Source: Serratia fonticola (lineage in GTDB: Bacteria; Pseudomonadota; Gammaproteobacteria; Enterobacterales; Enterobacteriaceae). From it: a stretch of 64,000 nt of DNA. The position numbers and the translations under genes were made by a program. Under the pieces are notes generated by a model. The model was not told where the DNA came from. It ran no database searches and saw only the letters and a list, made by a program, of their open reading frames with translations. Positions 1 to 7,926 of this stretch are shown here, in pieces (position 1 is the stretch's first letter; each line of letters begins with the position of its first letter). Location of the stretch: positions 3,410,001-3,474,000 of the forward strand of contig NZ_VFMK01000001.1 in NCBI RefSeq assembly GCF_006715025.1, written 5' to 3'.

Positions 1-1291
1 GGTCGGTCTGGTCATTGGTGTCCTGTTCGGCTTGGCACTGCAACTGATATATGGATCAGATAATCCGGTACTGAAGGAATCCATCAGCTGGTTTAACATT
101 GTCGGTAACGGTTATGTGCAACTGCTGCAAATGATCGTGATGCCATTGGTGTTCGCCTCTATCCTGAGTGCGGTCGCCAAGCTGCACAATGCCTCGTCCT
201 TAGGCAAAATCAGTTTCCTGACCATCGGTACCCTGCTGTTCACCACGCTAATTGCAGCTCTGGTGGGGGTACTGGTTACCAACCTCTTCGGTCTTACCGC
301 AGAAGGGCTGGTGCAAGGAACACAGGAAACGGCACGCCTGTCGGCGATTGAAAGCAACTATGTCGGTAAAGTGGCCGATCTCAGCGTACCGCAACTGATA
401 CTGTCGTTTGTGCCAAAAAATCCATTTGCCGATCTGACCGGTGCCAACCCAACGTCGATTATCAGCGTAGTGATTTTCGCTGCCTTCCTGGGCGTGGCTT
501 CATTGCAATTGCTGAAAGATGATCAGCCTAAAGGCCAGCGTGTCCTGGTCGCTATCGATACCCTGCAGGCCTGGGTGATGAAGTTGGTTCGTCTGGTGAT
601 GAAGCTCACCCCTTACGGTGTACTGGCGTTGATGACCAAAGTTGTTGCCGGTTCCAACATTCACGACATCATCAAGCTAGGCAGTTTCGTCGTGGCCTCT
701 TATCTGGGCCTGGCAATCATGTTTGTGGTGCATGCGCTACTGCTGAGTTTCACCGGCGTTAACCCGTTGAAATTCTTCCGAAAAGTATGGCCGGTGCTGA
801 CCTTCGCCTTCACCAGCCGTTCCAGCGCGGCCAGTATCCCACTGAATGTAGAAGCACAGACACGTCGTCTGGGCGTGCCTGAATCCATCGCCAGTTTCTC
901 TGCATCATTTGGTGCCACCATCGGCCAGAACGGCTGTGCCGGCCTCTACCCAGCGATGCTGGCAGTGATGGTTGCCCCAACTGTCGGTATCAATCCGCTG
1001 GATCCGGTGTGGATCGCAACGCTGGTCGGTATTGTGACCGTCAGTTCAGCCGGTGTGGCCGGTGTCGGCGGCGGTGCCACTTTTGCCGCGCTGATCGTGC
1101 TCCCCGCCATGGGCTTGCCTGTAACCCTGGTTGCCCTGTTAATTTCGGTTGAACCCTTGATTGACATGGGGCGTACCGCACTGAATGTCAGCGGTTCGAT
1201 GACGGCAGGTACCGTCACCAGCCAGTTAATGAAGCAGACCGATAAAAGCATTATGGACAGCGAAGACGAAACGGAACTGGCTCACCAGTAA
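1..1291 (+). CDS. tcyP: L-cystine:cation symporter TcyP (5' end cut by window)
   Basis: This is a sodium/proton dicarboxylate-symporter-family (DAACS) inner-membrane carrier that imports L-cystine. The reading frame is open to the left edge (codons start at base 2), so about 30 N-terminal residues are missing; a TTG at 32 is internal, not a start. The visible part follows E. coli TcyP (YdjN) closely, including the GNGYVQLLQMIVMPLVF segment, the serine-rich re-entrant loop TSRSSAASIPLNVEAQTRR and the C-terminal acidic tail ending DSEDETELAHQ. It is a monocistronic gene facing the phn genes. Two hairpins follow it, and the second has a T-run. Known in the family: induction under sulfur limitation; no CysB site can be judged because the promoter is outside the window. 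Confidence 0.95.
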   Translation, partial: VGLVIGVLFGLALQLIYGSDNPVLKESISWFNIVGNGYVQLLQMIVMPLVFASILSAVAKLHNASSLGKISFLTIGTLLFTTLIAALVGVLVTNLFGLTAEGLVQGTQETARLSAIESNYVGKVADLSVPQLILSFVPKNPFADLTGANPTSIISVVIFAAFLGVASLQLLKDDQPKGQRVLVAIDTLQAWVMKLVRLVMKLTPYGVLALMTKVVAGSNIHDIIKLGSFVVASYLGLAIMFVVHALLLSFTGVNPLKFFRKVWPVLTFAFTSRSSAASIPLNVEAQTRRLGVPESIASFSASFGATIGQNGCAGLYPAMLAVMVAPTVGINPLDPVWIATLVGIVTVSSAGVAGVGGGATFAALIVLPAMGLPVTLVALLISVEPLIDMGRTALNVSGSMTAGTVTSQLMKQTDKSIMDSEDETELAHQ

Positions 1292-1411
1292 CCAATCGGC
1301 CAAACAACCCAACCGGTGCCAAGGCTCCGGTTGGGCTTGCGTTAAAACCGGATTTTCCAGCCAGATGTGCAGAACACTCTGCATAATCTCTGGTTCTTCC
1401 GCAGACTGAAC

Positions 1412-1433
1412 CCGGTGCCAAGGCACCTTTTTT
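1412..1433 (+). terminator. rho-independent terminator downstream of tcyP
   Basis: A short GC hairpin (GGTGC/GCACC, loop CAAG) is followed by six T residues at 1428-1433. An earlier hairpin, CCCAACCGG/CCGGTTGGG at 1308-1335, lies directly after the stop codon but has no T-run. The two hairpins share the 13-mer CCGGTGCCAAGGC. Confidence 0.6.
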
Positions 1434-1440
1434 ATGCCGC

Positions 1441-2250
1441 TTAAGGGCGCTCTCCGTTCGCCAGCCTCAGGTTAATTTCCGCAATCACACCAGGCAACGC
1501 CACCAACGTATCGATCACATAGTGCGCCCCTGCTGCATAAAGCTTTGCCGCAGCGGCTTGGCGACGCTGTTCAATCTCGCGCGTATTCATCTGCTGGTAT
1601 TCGTGCCAGGTTGCGCCGAATTCGTTGCCAGACAGCGCCAACCCTACACTCCACATACCGGCATTCAACCCTTCACGGATGCCTGGTACCGCATCATCTA
1701 CTTTCACGCAGTGTGACACCGCGTCTACACCCAACGCGATCACATTCTGTAGCGCCATCCACGGCCCTGGTCGCCCTCCCGCCGTTAAGTCATCGGTAGC
1801 AACCCAATAATCAGGCGCATAACCCCGTTGGGCGGCTGCGGGGGCCAAGACTTCCATTACTGCCCGCGGATAGCCCGAACAAGAGCCAATCTTGATCCCC
1901 TGAGCACGTAGAGAGGCAATAACCTGAGGGATACCGTCAATCGGGTCGGCAAAGTCGACCACCTTGGCAATCTGCAGTGGCATAAAGGCGTGGTAGATCG
2001 CATCAATATCCTGATGGCTCATGGATCGGCCCAGTTGGCTCCGCCAACGGCGATCAATCTCCGGCAACTTACCCAACGCTTCGATATGTTGCCATTTGCC
2101 CAATCCCATCGGAATTCGGGCCTCCGCCAGACTGATATCAATATTAAACGTCTGTTTAAATGCCTCGACAAAAATCTGCGTTGGGGCGAAAGAACCAAAA
2201 TCCACTGTGGTACCAGCCCAATCGAGAATAACAGCATTAATTTGGCTCAT
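1441..2250 (-). CDS. phnX: phosphonoacetaldehyde hydrolase (phosphonatase) PhnX
   Basis: This enzyme cleaves the C-P bond of phosphonoacetaldehyde to acetaldehyde and phosphate, the second step of 2-aminoethylphosphonate breakdown. It belongs to the HAD superfamily. Visible residues are the nucleophile Asp10 in the N-terminal motif ILDWAGTTVD and Lys52 in GLGKWQH, the Schiff-base lysine of the cap domain. At 269 aa it matches the family's usual length. It is the second gene of a leftward pair: only 3 bases separate its ATG from the phnW stop codon, so translation is probably coupled. The substrate comes from PhnW. Confidence 0.96.
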   Translation of the reverse strand: MSQINAVILDWAGTTVDFGSFAPTQIFVEAFKQTFNIDISLAEARIPMGLGKWQHIEALGKLPEIDRRWRSQLGRSMSHQDIDAIYHAFMPLQIAKVVDFADPIDGIPQVIASLRAQGIKIGSCSGYPRAVMEVLAPAAAQRGYAPDYWVATDDLTAGGRPGPWMALQNVIALGVDAVSHCVKVDDAVPGIREGLNAGMWSVGLALSGNEFGATWHEYQQMNTREIEQRRQAAAAKLYAAGAHYVIDTLVALPGVIAEINLRLANGERP

Positions 2251-2253
2251 TCT

Positions 2254-3357
2254 TTATTGCTCCCAATACATGGCTTGTTTCACCGCTTTCAACAGGCGCT
2301 CAATATCCTGCAAGTACACTTCCCCGATATTCCCGATACGGAAACAATCGCTCTGCGACACCTTCCCTGGATAAATAACAAAACCTTGTTGCTTTAGGCG
2401 CTGATAAAACTCGCTAAAGCCATAAGTGGTGGCCTGGGGTGAATAAAAAGCGGTGATAATCGGTGAATGCCAAGCGTCATCCAGTAAGGGGGTAAAACCA
2501 AGCTGGCGCATACCGGCGACCAGCTTCTGCTGATTTTGGCAATAGCGCTGATGACGCGCGGTAATCCCCCCTTCCTGTGCCAACTCACGCAACGCCTGAG
2601 CAAATGCCAGAACCGCATGTGTTGGTGAGGTAAAGCGCCATTTACCGGCGTTGTCCTCCATACAGCGCCATTGCGCGTACAGATCCAGAGAAAGCGAGCG
2701 TGAACGCCCGGCACATTTTTCCAACTCGCAACGACGCGCAATGACAAAGGCAAAACCTGGCACACCCTGAATGCACTTGTTCGCAGAGCTAATCAAAAAA
2801 TCAATACCCAAGGCGTCCACATCTATCGGAATACCACCAAAGCTACTCATTGCATCGACGATAAAGATCTTCCCGTTACGCGCCGCTAAAGCTGCCACCT
2901 GTGGCAGCGGGTTGAGCATGCCGGTGGTGGTTTCACAATGCACCATCGCAATGTGGCTGATTTGTGGATCACACGTCAGAATGGCCTCCATCGCAGCGAT
3001 ATCAGGCGCATTCACCTCGCCACAATCATAAGCATGATGGGCAATGTCCATCCGCTGTGCCATCTCAACCATGCGGGCACCATAAGCGCCATTACTGACG
3101 ATCAACACTTTGTCCTGCGAGCTCAACACCGACCCCAACACCGCCTCAACGGCAAAGCTACCGCTGCCCTGTAGCAGGACAGAGGTATAACCGCTGGTCG
3201 AGGTTGCCAAATCCACCAGTTGCTGGCGAATGCTCTGTACTACACCGATATTGTAGTCTTCATCCCAGGTACAGCTATCGAACAGCATGGCCTCTTTCAC
3301 CGTTGTTGACGTCGTCAGCGGGCCGGGTGTTAACAGCAAATAGTCGCGATTTATCAT
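2254..3357 (-). CDS. phnW: 2-aminoethylphosphonate:pyruvate transaminase PhnW
   Basis: This PLP enzyme of the class V aminotransferase fold converts 2-aminoethylphosphonate plus pyruvate to phosphonoacetaldehyde plus alanine. Lys194 in SSANKCIQG is the PLP lysine, and the N-terminal signature MINRDYLLLTPGPLTTS matches the Salmonella protein. I choose the ATG at 3357 (367 aa) because GGTGAG lies just upstream; a TTG four codons earlier is also open. It heads the phnWX pair and is divergent from phnR. A 12-bp operator-like palindrome sits 13 bases upstream of the start codon. No phosphonate transporter (phnSTUV) is present beside it, unlike in Salmonella. Confidence 0.96.
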   Translation of the reverse strand: MINRDYLLLTPGPLTTSTTVKEAMLFDSCTWDEDYNIGVVQSIRQQLVDLATSTSGYTSVLLQGSGSFAVEAVLGSVLSSQDKVLIVSNGAYGARMVEMAQRMDIAHHAYDCGEVNAPDIAAMEAILTCDPQISHIAMVHCETTTGMLNPLPQVAALAARNGKIFIVDAMSSFGGIPIDVDALGIDFLISSANKCIQGVPGFAFVIARRCELEKCAGRSRSLSLDLYAQWRCMEDNAGKWRFTSPTHAVLAFAQALRELAQEGGITARHQRYCQNQQKLVAGMRQLGFTPLLDDAWHSPIITAFYSPQATTYGFSEFYQRLKQQGFVIYPGKVSQSDCFRIGNIGEVYLQDIERLLKAVKQAMYWEQ

Positions 3358-3370
3358 TTTACTCACCAAT

Positions 3371-3382
3371 TGGTCTATACCA
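3371..3382. promoter_or_regulatory. PhnR/PhnF-type operator in the phnW-phnR divergent region
   Basis: TGGTCTATACCA reads TGGTATAGACCA on the other strand. From memory, that is the inverted-repeat motif described for PhnF, a GntR/HutC-family repressor of mycobacterial phosphonate genes. It lies directly before phnW. A spaced version, GGTATTAAGACC, is at 3399-3410. The likely ligand is PhnR, encoded next door; binding is inferred. Confidence 0.6.
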
Positions 3383-3497
3383 GATGAGGCATTGTGGCGG
3401 TATTAAGACCTGGAGGTCAAACGACAAGCGCGCTTGAAACAAAAAATTCATACCACCATGTATAATGGAGGCATTAAGGCTGGCGAAGCGAATTGAA

Positions 3498-4217
3498 ATG
3501 AAAGCGCATCACAATGAGATACCGCAATACCTGCAAATCCGGGATCGGCTTCAGGAACTCATCAACGGCGGTACACTCCGGGCGGAGGATAAACTGCCCT
3601 CGGAACGTGAACTTTGTGCTACGTTCTCTACAACACGGGTCACCATTCGCGAGAGCCTGGCGCAACTGGAGGCCATCGGTTCCATTTACCGCGCCGACCG
3701 TCGTGGCTGGTTTGTGACGCCGTCACGGTTATGGTTGAACCCAACGCAGAACACCAACTTTCACCGATTGTGTCTGGAACAAGGGCGCAATCCACGGACT
3801 GCGCTGCTTTCCGCCATGCTCGCCACGGCGCCAGCCGATATTATGTCCGCCCTGGGCATCCAGCCGACGGAGCAAATCTACCTGCTCCGCCGCGTGCGCT
3901 ACGCCGATGACAGGGCTATCTGCTACTGTGAGAATCATTGCCTACCGCAACGGGTTCCGGCGCTCATCAGTCACGATCTGAACGGCAGCCTGACTGAGAT
4001 TTATCAGCAGCACTACGATCTGATTTATCACAAAATGCATCTGACGTTCTACCCAACCGCCCTGCCAACGCAGGCAGCCGAAGCGTTAGGCGCAACTGTT
4101 GGTTTGCCCGCATTGCTGTTGCGGCGGTTGAATTACGATCAATACGGGAGGGTTCTGGATTTTGACGTGGAATACTGGCGGCATGATAGCCTGCGCATTG
4201 AGGTCGATACGCTTTAA
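3498..4217 (+). CDS. phnR: GntR/HutC-family regulator of phosphonate use, PhnR
   Basis: This is a transcription factor with an N-terminal GntR winged helix (about residues 5-72; SERELCATFSTTRVTIRESLAQLEA is the DNA-contacting part) and a C-terminal UTRA ligand-binding domain (about 90-235). It matches Salmonella PhnR through its length, including the ends YWRHDSLRIEVDTL. I prefer the ATG at 3498 (239 aa) over the one at 3465, because the 3465 ATG lies inside a TATAAT -10-like box at 3461-3466, so the transcript probably starts after it. It is divergent from phnWX and presumably controls that pair in response to aminoethylphosphonate or a derivative. Confidence 0.92.
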   Translation: MKAHHNEIPQYLQIRDRLQELINGGTLRAEDKLPSERELCATFSTTRVTIRESLAQLEAIGSIYRADRRGWFVTPSRLWLNPTQNTNFHRLCLEQGRNPRTALLSAMLATAPADIMSALGIQPTEQIYLLRRVRYADDRAICYCENHCLPQRVPALISHDLNGSLTEIYQQHYDLIYHKMHLTFYPTALPTQAAEALGATVGLPALLLRRLNYDQYGRVLDFDVEYWRHDSLRIEVDTL

Positions 4218-4259
4218 AGCAAGGGCGCACGCAGCGCCCCAGATAACATCGATTGGCTA

Positions 4260-5051
4260 TTAAAACGGATAGTCGTGATAACCCATTTGTGCGGAAATCA
4301 ACCGTGCAGCGGTATGCAACTGTGCGACGTAGCCGTCTTTGCCTTCCTCAGAGAAACGGATGGTGGGGAAAGAAATACTCAGGCCAGCAATCACCACACC
4401 AAAGCGATCAAACACAGGCACAGCGATACAGCGCAACCCTTCTTCCTGCTCCTCAATATCTTCACCGAATCCCTGCTCACGCACTTTATCCAGTACCGGC
4501 AGTAAAGCATCCGCGCTGACGATGGTGTGCGGCGTACTGCGGGTAAATTCGACGTGAGAGAGGATCTCTTTCACTTCACCGCGATCGCGCCAGGCCAGCA
4601 GCACTTTACCAATGGCGGTACTGTGTAACGGATTACGGCGTCCAATACGCGAGTACATACGCAAGTTGTACATAGAGTCGATCTTGTGGATATAGACAAT
4701 GCTATCTTCGTCCAGCGCCCCCAGGTGGATCGTCTCACGCGTCTGGTTTGACAGCTCACGCATCTGAATGTCGGCACTGCGGATCAGATCGACGTTTTGC
4801 AGCGATTTGGCCCCCAGTTCAAACAGCTTGAGGGTGAGTGAATATTTCTCAGATTCCCCTTCCTGCGAGACATACCCCAAAGACTTCATGGTTTGCAGGA
4901 AACGGTAAACGGTACTTTTGGACATCATTACCCGCTGAGAAAGCTCGGTAATGCCGATCTCACGCTCATCACCCAATGCCTGCAGGATACCAAACACTTT
5001 CAGCACTGATGAAACCGAGTCCGGTTGTTTGTCTAGATCTACGTTAGCCAT
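4260..5051 (-). CDS. kdgR: IclR-family repressor of pectin/ketodeoxygluconate genes, KdgR
   Basis: This is an IclR-type repressor. In relatives it responds to 2-keto-3-deoxygluconate and controls pectin and hexuronate catabolism. It has an N-terminal winged helix (about residues 10-75: TELSQRVMMSKSTVYRFLQTMK) and a C-terminal effector domain. It is nearly identical to E. coli KdgR to the ending QMGYHDYPF. The ATG at 5051 (263 aa, the family length) is chosen over an upstream in-frame start because it gives the conserved MANVDLDKQPDS start and has TAAGG about 8 bases before it. It is divergent from yebQ, as in E. coli. No target genes lie in the window. Confidence 0.95.
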   Translation of the reverse strand: MANVDLDKQPDSVSSVLKVFGILQALGDEREIGITELSQRVMMSKSTVYRFLQTMKSLGYVSQEGESEKYSLTLKLFELGAKSLQNVDLIRSADIQMRELSNQTRETIHLGALDEDSIVYIHKIDSMYNLRMYSRIGRRNPLHSTAIGKVLLAWRDRGEVKEILSHVEFTRSTPHTIVSADALLPVLDKVREQGFGEDIEEQEEGLRCIAVPVFDRFGVVIAGLSISFPTIRFSEEGKDGYVAQLHTAARLISAQMGYHDYPF

Positions 5052-5228
5052 GGTAAATACCTTACTCAACCGCTTTTGTTTTAGGAAATTTGAACAAGAG
5101 TTTCAGTATAATCGGAACATTTCATCCCATGCAATCAAAGTTGCTGAATATTAGCCATTAATAACTCTTCCTGCAGATTTCTTTTTTGCCGTAACAATTT
5201 CATCGAAAGCAGTGTGTTGCAAGCTTTC

Positions 5229-5257
5229 AAAAAAGCGCACACTTTACGCGCTTTTTT
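5229..5257. terminator. symmetric terminator-like hairpin between kdgR and yebQ
   Basis: AAAAAAGCGC at 5229-5238, a 9-base loop, then GCGCTTTTTT. It would work in either direction. Its position is odd: the flanking genes are divergent, so it lies in a leader region, not downstream of a gene. It may attenuate a leader transcript or end a small RNA. No convincing sigma70 promoter pair was found; there is a lone TATAAT at 5107-5112. Confidence 0.5.
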
Positions 5258-5343
5258 ACAGTTTGCGCAGAAACTGCGGGTGCATTCAGCCAAAAATATG
5301 ATTAGCATATTAATATTCCCACCGTTTAGTAAATGCTCCAACT

Positions 5344-6750
5344 ATGACGCGTTCTGACTCTGACGGCTTGCCTGTCCCACAGCGATACGGCGCGATCCTG
5401 GCGATTGCGTTGGGTATCACCGTTTCGGTACTGGATGGTGCCATCGCCAACGTTGCCCTACCGACGATTGCCCGCGATCTGCACGCCAGCCCAGCCAGCT
5501 CAATCTGGGTGGTAAATGCCTATCAATTGGCGATCACGATTTCATTGCTGTCACTGGCTTCGCTTGGCGATCTGATGGGGTATCGCCGTATTTATCAGGC
5601 TGGCTTGCTGCTATTCAGCATCACCTCGCTGTTTTGCGCCCTGTCTGACTCACTGACTACGTTAACCATTGCCCGTGTGCTGCAGGGATTTGGCGCTGCC
5701 GCGATAATGAGCGTCAATACCGCGTTGATTCGCATTATTTATCCACAACGATTTCTTGGCCGTGGTATCGGTATCAACTCACTGATTGTGGCGTTCTCTT
5801 CTGCTGCCGGGCCGACGGTGGCCGCCGCCATACTGTCTGTGGCTTCCTGGCAGTGGTTGTTCGCCATCAACTTGCCCATTGGCATTATCGCACTGCTGTT
5901 GGGCATGAAGTTCCTGCCCGCCAATAGCCAAAAGAGCAGTAACCAACGCTTTGACCCTGCCAGTGCCGTGATGAATGCCCTGACGTTTGGCCTGCTGATC
6001 ACCGCCATCAGCGGTTTTGCACAAGGGCAGAGCCTGCCACTGATTGCCGCTGAGATTGCAGCCCTTTTGGTGATTGGTTACTTCTTTGTCCAGCGTCAAC
6101 TGCGTCAAGAATCGCCCCTGTTGCCAGTAGATCTGCTGCGCATCCCTATTTTTGCTCTGTCAATGGGGACCTCGATCTGTTCCTTTGCCGCACAGATGCT
6201 GGCCATGGTGTCGTTGCCTTTCTTCCTGCAGTCCTCATTGGGCCGTGACGAAGTCGCAACGGGTTTGCTGCTGACCCCCTGGCCATTGGCCATTATCGTC
6301 GTAGCACCGATTGCTGGCCGCCTGGTGGAACATATACACGCTGGGTTATTGGGCGGGATAGGTCTGGCCACCTTTGCTCTCGGTTTATTTCTGCTGGCGA
6401 TACTGCCGCACAACCCGACGGACCTGGACATCATCTGGCGCATGGTGCTTTGCGGCGCCGGTTTCGGGCTATTCCAGTCACCGAATAATCACACCATTAT
6501 CTCTGCCGCTCCGCGTCACCGCAGTGGTGGGGCCAGTGGCATGCTCGGCACAGCTCGCCTGCTGGGGCAAACAACCGGTGCCGCTTTGGTGGCATTGATG
6601 TTTAATCTGTTCCCGACCAGCGGTACCCATGCTTCATTGCTACTGGCGGGCACCTTTGCCAGCGTTGCCGCCATTGTGAGCTGCCTGCGCATGACACAGC
6701 CCCGCTCGACACCAATCACAACCAGTAAAAAACCTGATTCGCAGGCATAA
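5344..6750 (+). CDS. yebQ: MFS transporter YebQ (DHA2, 14-TM drug:H+ antiporter type)
   Basis: This is an inner-membrane major facilitator protein of 468 aa with about 14 hydrophobic segments, the DHA2 type. The DHA2 motif C region (VNAYQLAITISLLSLASLGDLMGYRR, about residues 57-82) and the GRLV loop are visible. It aligns throughout with E. coli YebQ, starting from DGLPVPQRYGAILAI. The substrate is unknown; multidrug export is only family inference. It stands alone on its strand between kdgR and htpX, the E. coli order, and ends in a bidirectional terminator shared with htpX. Confidence 0.92.
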   Translation: MTRSDSDGLPVPQRYGAILAIALGITVSVLDGAIANVALPTIARDLHASPASSIWVVNAYQLAITISLLSLASLGDLMGYRRIYQAGLLLFSITSLFCALSDSLTTLTIARVLQGFGAAAIMSVNTALIRIIYPQRFLGRGIGINSLIVAFSSAAGPTVAAAILSVASWQWLFAINLPIGIIALLLGMKFLPANSQKSSNQRFDPASAVMNALTFGLLITAISGFAQGQSLPLIAAEIAALLVIGYFFVQRQLRQESPLLPVDLLRIPIFALSMGTSICSFAAQMLAMVSLPFFLQSSLGRDEVATGLLLTPWPLAIIVVAPIAGRLVEHIHAGLLGGIGLATFALGLFLLAILPHNPTDLDIIWRMVLCGAGFGLFQSPNNHTIISAAPRHRSGGASGMLGTARLLGQTTGAALVALMFNLFPTSGTHASLLLAGTFASVAAIVSCLRMTQPRSTPITTSKKPDSQA

Positions 6751-6773
6751 AAAAACCCCGGCTTACCGGGGTT
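6751..6773. terminator. bidirectional terminator between yebQ and htpX
   Basis: AAAAACCCCGG, loop CTTA, CCGGGGTTT. It starts at the base after the yebQ stop codon and ends 18 bases from the htpX stop codon, so it serves both convergent genes. Confidence 0.85.
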
Positions 6774-6791
6774 TCTGTTATCAACAGCGGT

Positions 6792-7670
6792 TTACTTAAG
6801 ATATTGGCCGGAACGCAGCGCTTCAATACGCTTGTCCAGCGGCGGGTGCGACATAAACAGCTCACTGAACGACTTGGACTTACCGTTGATGCAGAAAGCC
6901 ATCATGCTCCCTGTTTCCTGCGGTTCATAGCTGGTTTTCAGCCGTTGCAGTGCCGCAATCATCTTCTCACGGCCCACCAGCTTGGCAGAACCCGCATCGG
7001 CATGGAATTCGCGATGACGAGAGAACCACATGGTGATAATGCTGGCCAGGATACCAAACACCAGTTCCAGCACCATCGACACACCGAAGTAAATCATCGG
7101 ATTGCCGTTACCTTCGCCTTCACCATCACGGTTGCCAAGGAAGCCAGCAGCCACCTGCGCAATCAGGCGCGAGATAAAGATCACGAAGGTGTTCACCACC
7201 CCTTGGATCAGGGTCATGGTCACCATGTCGCCATTGGCAACGTGGCTGATTTCATGAGCAATAACCGCTTCTGCCTCGTCGCGGCTCATGCTTTGCAGCA
7301 GGCCGGTACTGACCGCAACCAGCGATGCATCACGGCGTGCGCCGGTCGCAAAAGCGTTAATATCCGGGGCGTGATAGATAGCCACCTGCGGCATGGCAAT
7401 GCCCGCCTGCTGTGACTGACGGCGTACCGTTTCCAGCAGCCATTGCTCCGTTTGGTTACGCGGCTGTTCAATCACTTCTCCACCCACTGAGCGTAGCGCC
7501 ATCCATTTGGACATCAGCAGTGAAACAAAGGCACCACCAAAACCAAACAGGCCGGCCATGATCATCAGGCCCTGAACGCTACTGGATTGGATCCCTGTCA
7601 GGCTAAGTACCAGCCCGAAAACCAACATCACCGCCAGGTTGGTGAGCAGGAACAGAGCTATACGCATCAT
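6792..7670 (-). CDS. htpX: membrane zinc metalloprotease HtpX
   Basis: This is an M48-family inner-membrane protease that degrades misfolded membrane proteins, overlapping in role with FtsH. The zinc site HEISH is at residues 139-143, and the third ligand is probably in the EFHADAGSA segment. Two N-terminal membrane segments (about 5-25 and 34-55) and two more after the HEISH motif are visible. At 292 aa it is about the E. coli length. It is the last of three leftward genes (proQ, prc, htpX) but is separated from prc by a terminator and about 250 bases, so it has its own promoter. In E. coli it is induced by CpxR; I could not find a clean GTAAA-N5-GTAAA site, only separate GTAAA words and a palindrome. 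Confidence 0.96.
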   Translation of the reverse strand: MMRIALFLLTNLAVMLVFGLVLSLTGIQSSSVQGLMIMAGLFGFGGAFVSLLMSKWMALRSVGGEVIEQPRNQTEQWLLETVRRQSQQAGIAMPQVAIYHAPDINAFATGARRDASLVAVSTGLLQSMSRDEAEAVIAHEISHVANGDMVTMTLIQGVVNTFVIFISRLIAQVAAGFLGNRDGEGEGNGNPMIYFGVSMVLELVFGILASIITMWFSRHREFHADAGSAKLVGREKMIAALQRLKTSYEPQETGSMMAFCINGKSKSFSELFMSHPPLDKRIEALRSGQYLK

Positions 7671-7813
7671 AGAATGTTTACTTCCTCATAAATGTTAACA
7701 AAACGCTGCCTCAGATATCCAGATCGTATGGGCATTGGCCACAGTTTCAAGCGTTATATGCCATTAACCTACTAAAAATACGAAACTTTACAAAATCAGG
7801 GCGACACAAGGGT

Positions 7814-7828
7814 TTTACAAATTGTAAA
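7814..7828. promoter_or_regulatory. palindrome upstream of htpX
   Basis: TTTACAA-A-TTGTAAA, a perfect 7-1-7 inverted repeat 144 bases upstream of the htpX start. A further TTTACAAA is about 30 bases nearer the gene. This is a candidate regulator site of unknown owner. Confidence 0.3.
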
Positions 7829-7883
7829 CGATTGTTGCGCAAAGAGGCGAGGTTTTATCGAAAATATTCCGGCGCAGGCAGGC

Positions 7884-7910
7884 AAAAAAAAGCGCACCCG
7901 AAAGTGCGCT
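7884..7910 (-). terminator. rho-independent terminator of prc
   Basis: Read on the minus strand: AGCGCAC stem, 6-base loop, GTGCGCT, then eight T residues. It lies 17 bases after the prc stop codon. Confidence 0.85.
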
Positions 7911-7926
7911 ATCTGTTAACTCTCTT

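Noticed and set aside
4223..4239. GGGCGC/GCGCCC hairpin between phnR and kdgR as a terminator
   Set aside because: A short stem with no T-run on either strand; too weak to call.
6804..7415. 203-aa plus-strand open frame
   Set aside because: Antisense to htpX; His/Gln-rich product typical of shadow translation.
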